12,397 nucleotides of DNA, taken from assembly GCA_014523525.1 (NCBI GenBank), contig JAATVL010000097.1, positions 1 to 12,397 on the forward strand. Direction: 5' to 3'. The stretch is from Nitrososphaerales archaeon TH703 (lineage in GTDB: Archaea > Thermoproteota > Nitrososphaeria > Nitrososphaerales > Nitrososphaeraceae). The stretch's first letter is position 1; each line of letters opens with the position of its first letter. The translations under genes were made by a program, and so were the position numbers. Shown one piece after another: positions 12,250-12,397 of the stretch. The notes below the pieces were generated by a model. That model saw only the letters and a program-made list of their open reading frames with translations, did not search any database and had not been told where the DNA came from.

Positions 12250-12397
12250 TTGGACATAAAAGATCATCTCAGCTTAACATTGCATATACCCGAAGAACGA
12301 ATTCCGGTAGTTATAGGGAACAAGGGAAAGACCAAAAACCAAATTTGTAAAAAGTGCAATGTAAAAATTGAAATTGAAAGTGACACAGGCCAGATAA
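12250..12397 (+). CDS. KH-domain RNA-binding protein (Krr1/Dim2-like), 5' part
   Basis: The frame opens after TAG 12238-12240, and TTG 12250 is the only usable start; 49 codons run to the window end. The fragment starts LDIKDHLSLTLHIPEERIPV and continues VIGNKGKTKNQICKKCNVKI. The GxxG loop (Gly23, Asn24, Lys25, Gly26) inside I-P-V-V-I-G-x-K-G-x-T-K is characteristic of a KH domain, and the match with the first KH domain of archaeal Krr1/Pno1 (Dim2) rRNA-assembly proteins is good. These proteins bind the 3' end of the small-subunit rRNA during ribosome maturation. TATA-like AT-rich DNA at 12207-12217 and a GGTT just before the start may serve expression. The rest lies outside the window. Confidence 0.75.
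   Translation, partial: MDIKDHLSLTLHIPEERIPVVIGNKGKTKNQICKKCNVKIEIESDTGQI

Overview
The window reads as the chromosome of an ammonia-oxidising archaeon (Thaumarchaeota/Nitrososphaeria). The supporting evidence is an AT-rich composition, archaeal gene versions (Sec11-type signal peptidase tail, DRG GTPase, short ~337-residue PurA, DUF373 membrane protein, DUF424, an archaeal cis-prenyltransferase and a KH rRNA-assembly protein), small proteins of a type I associate with Thaumarchaeota, and archaeal TATA-type promoters close to start codons. The low GC plus this gene set suggests a Nitrosocosmicus-like member of the Nitrososphaerales, but genus is only an inference. I see no tRNA, rRNA, CRISPR array, insertion sequence, integrase or att site; this is mostly core chromosome.

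Layout. 1-147: C-terminal tail of a signal peptidase I (+). 277-1377: DRG/OBG GTPase with a TGS domain (+), with a problematic start codon. 1413-3182: large radical SAM protein (+) behind three 10-bp direct repeats. 3226-3804: 3-methyladenine DNA glycosylase (-). 3940-4167: two-finger C2H2 zinc-finger protein (+). 4215-4466: zinc ribbon joined to a YggX-like iron-trafficking domain (+). 4463-4924: unknown helical protein (-), sharing stop-codon bases with the previous gene. 4925-5221: intergenic, with a possible 50-residue ORF and a 10-bp inverted repeat. 5222-5638: unknown protein with a His-rich tail (+). 5693-6046: small thaumarchaeal family protein, probably DUF6659 (-). 6270-7280: purA (+). 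7360-8040 and 8033-8794: unknown gene overlapping pyrF by 8 bases (+). Then a minus-strand cluster read right to left: DUF373 membrane protein (11622-10480), cis-prenyltransferase uppS (10420-9629), a 49-residue ORF (9587-9438) and a NUDIX hydrolase (9406-8966). 11644-11843: divergent regulatory region with three dyads. 11844-12188: DUF424 protein (+). 12250-12397: start of a KH-domain protein (+), cut by the window end.

Functional themes are nucleotide synthesis (purA, pyrF), base-excision repair (mpg), polyprenyl lipid carrier synthesis next to a multi-pass membrane protein (uppS, DUF373), ribosome or translation functions (DRG, DUF424, KH) and small metal-binding proteins (C2H2, zinc ribbon-YggX). 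Several plus-strand genes start with TTG or GTG lying about 26 bases from the centre of a TATA-like element, which suggests leaderless mRNAs with non-AUG starts. I found no convincing new multi-gene defence or mobile system. The best leads are the zinc ribbon-YggX protein beside the zinc-finger gene, the pyrF-coupled unknown gene, the 18-bp perfect palindrome before the DUF424 gene, and the DRG start anomaly.
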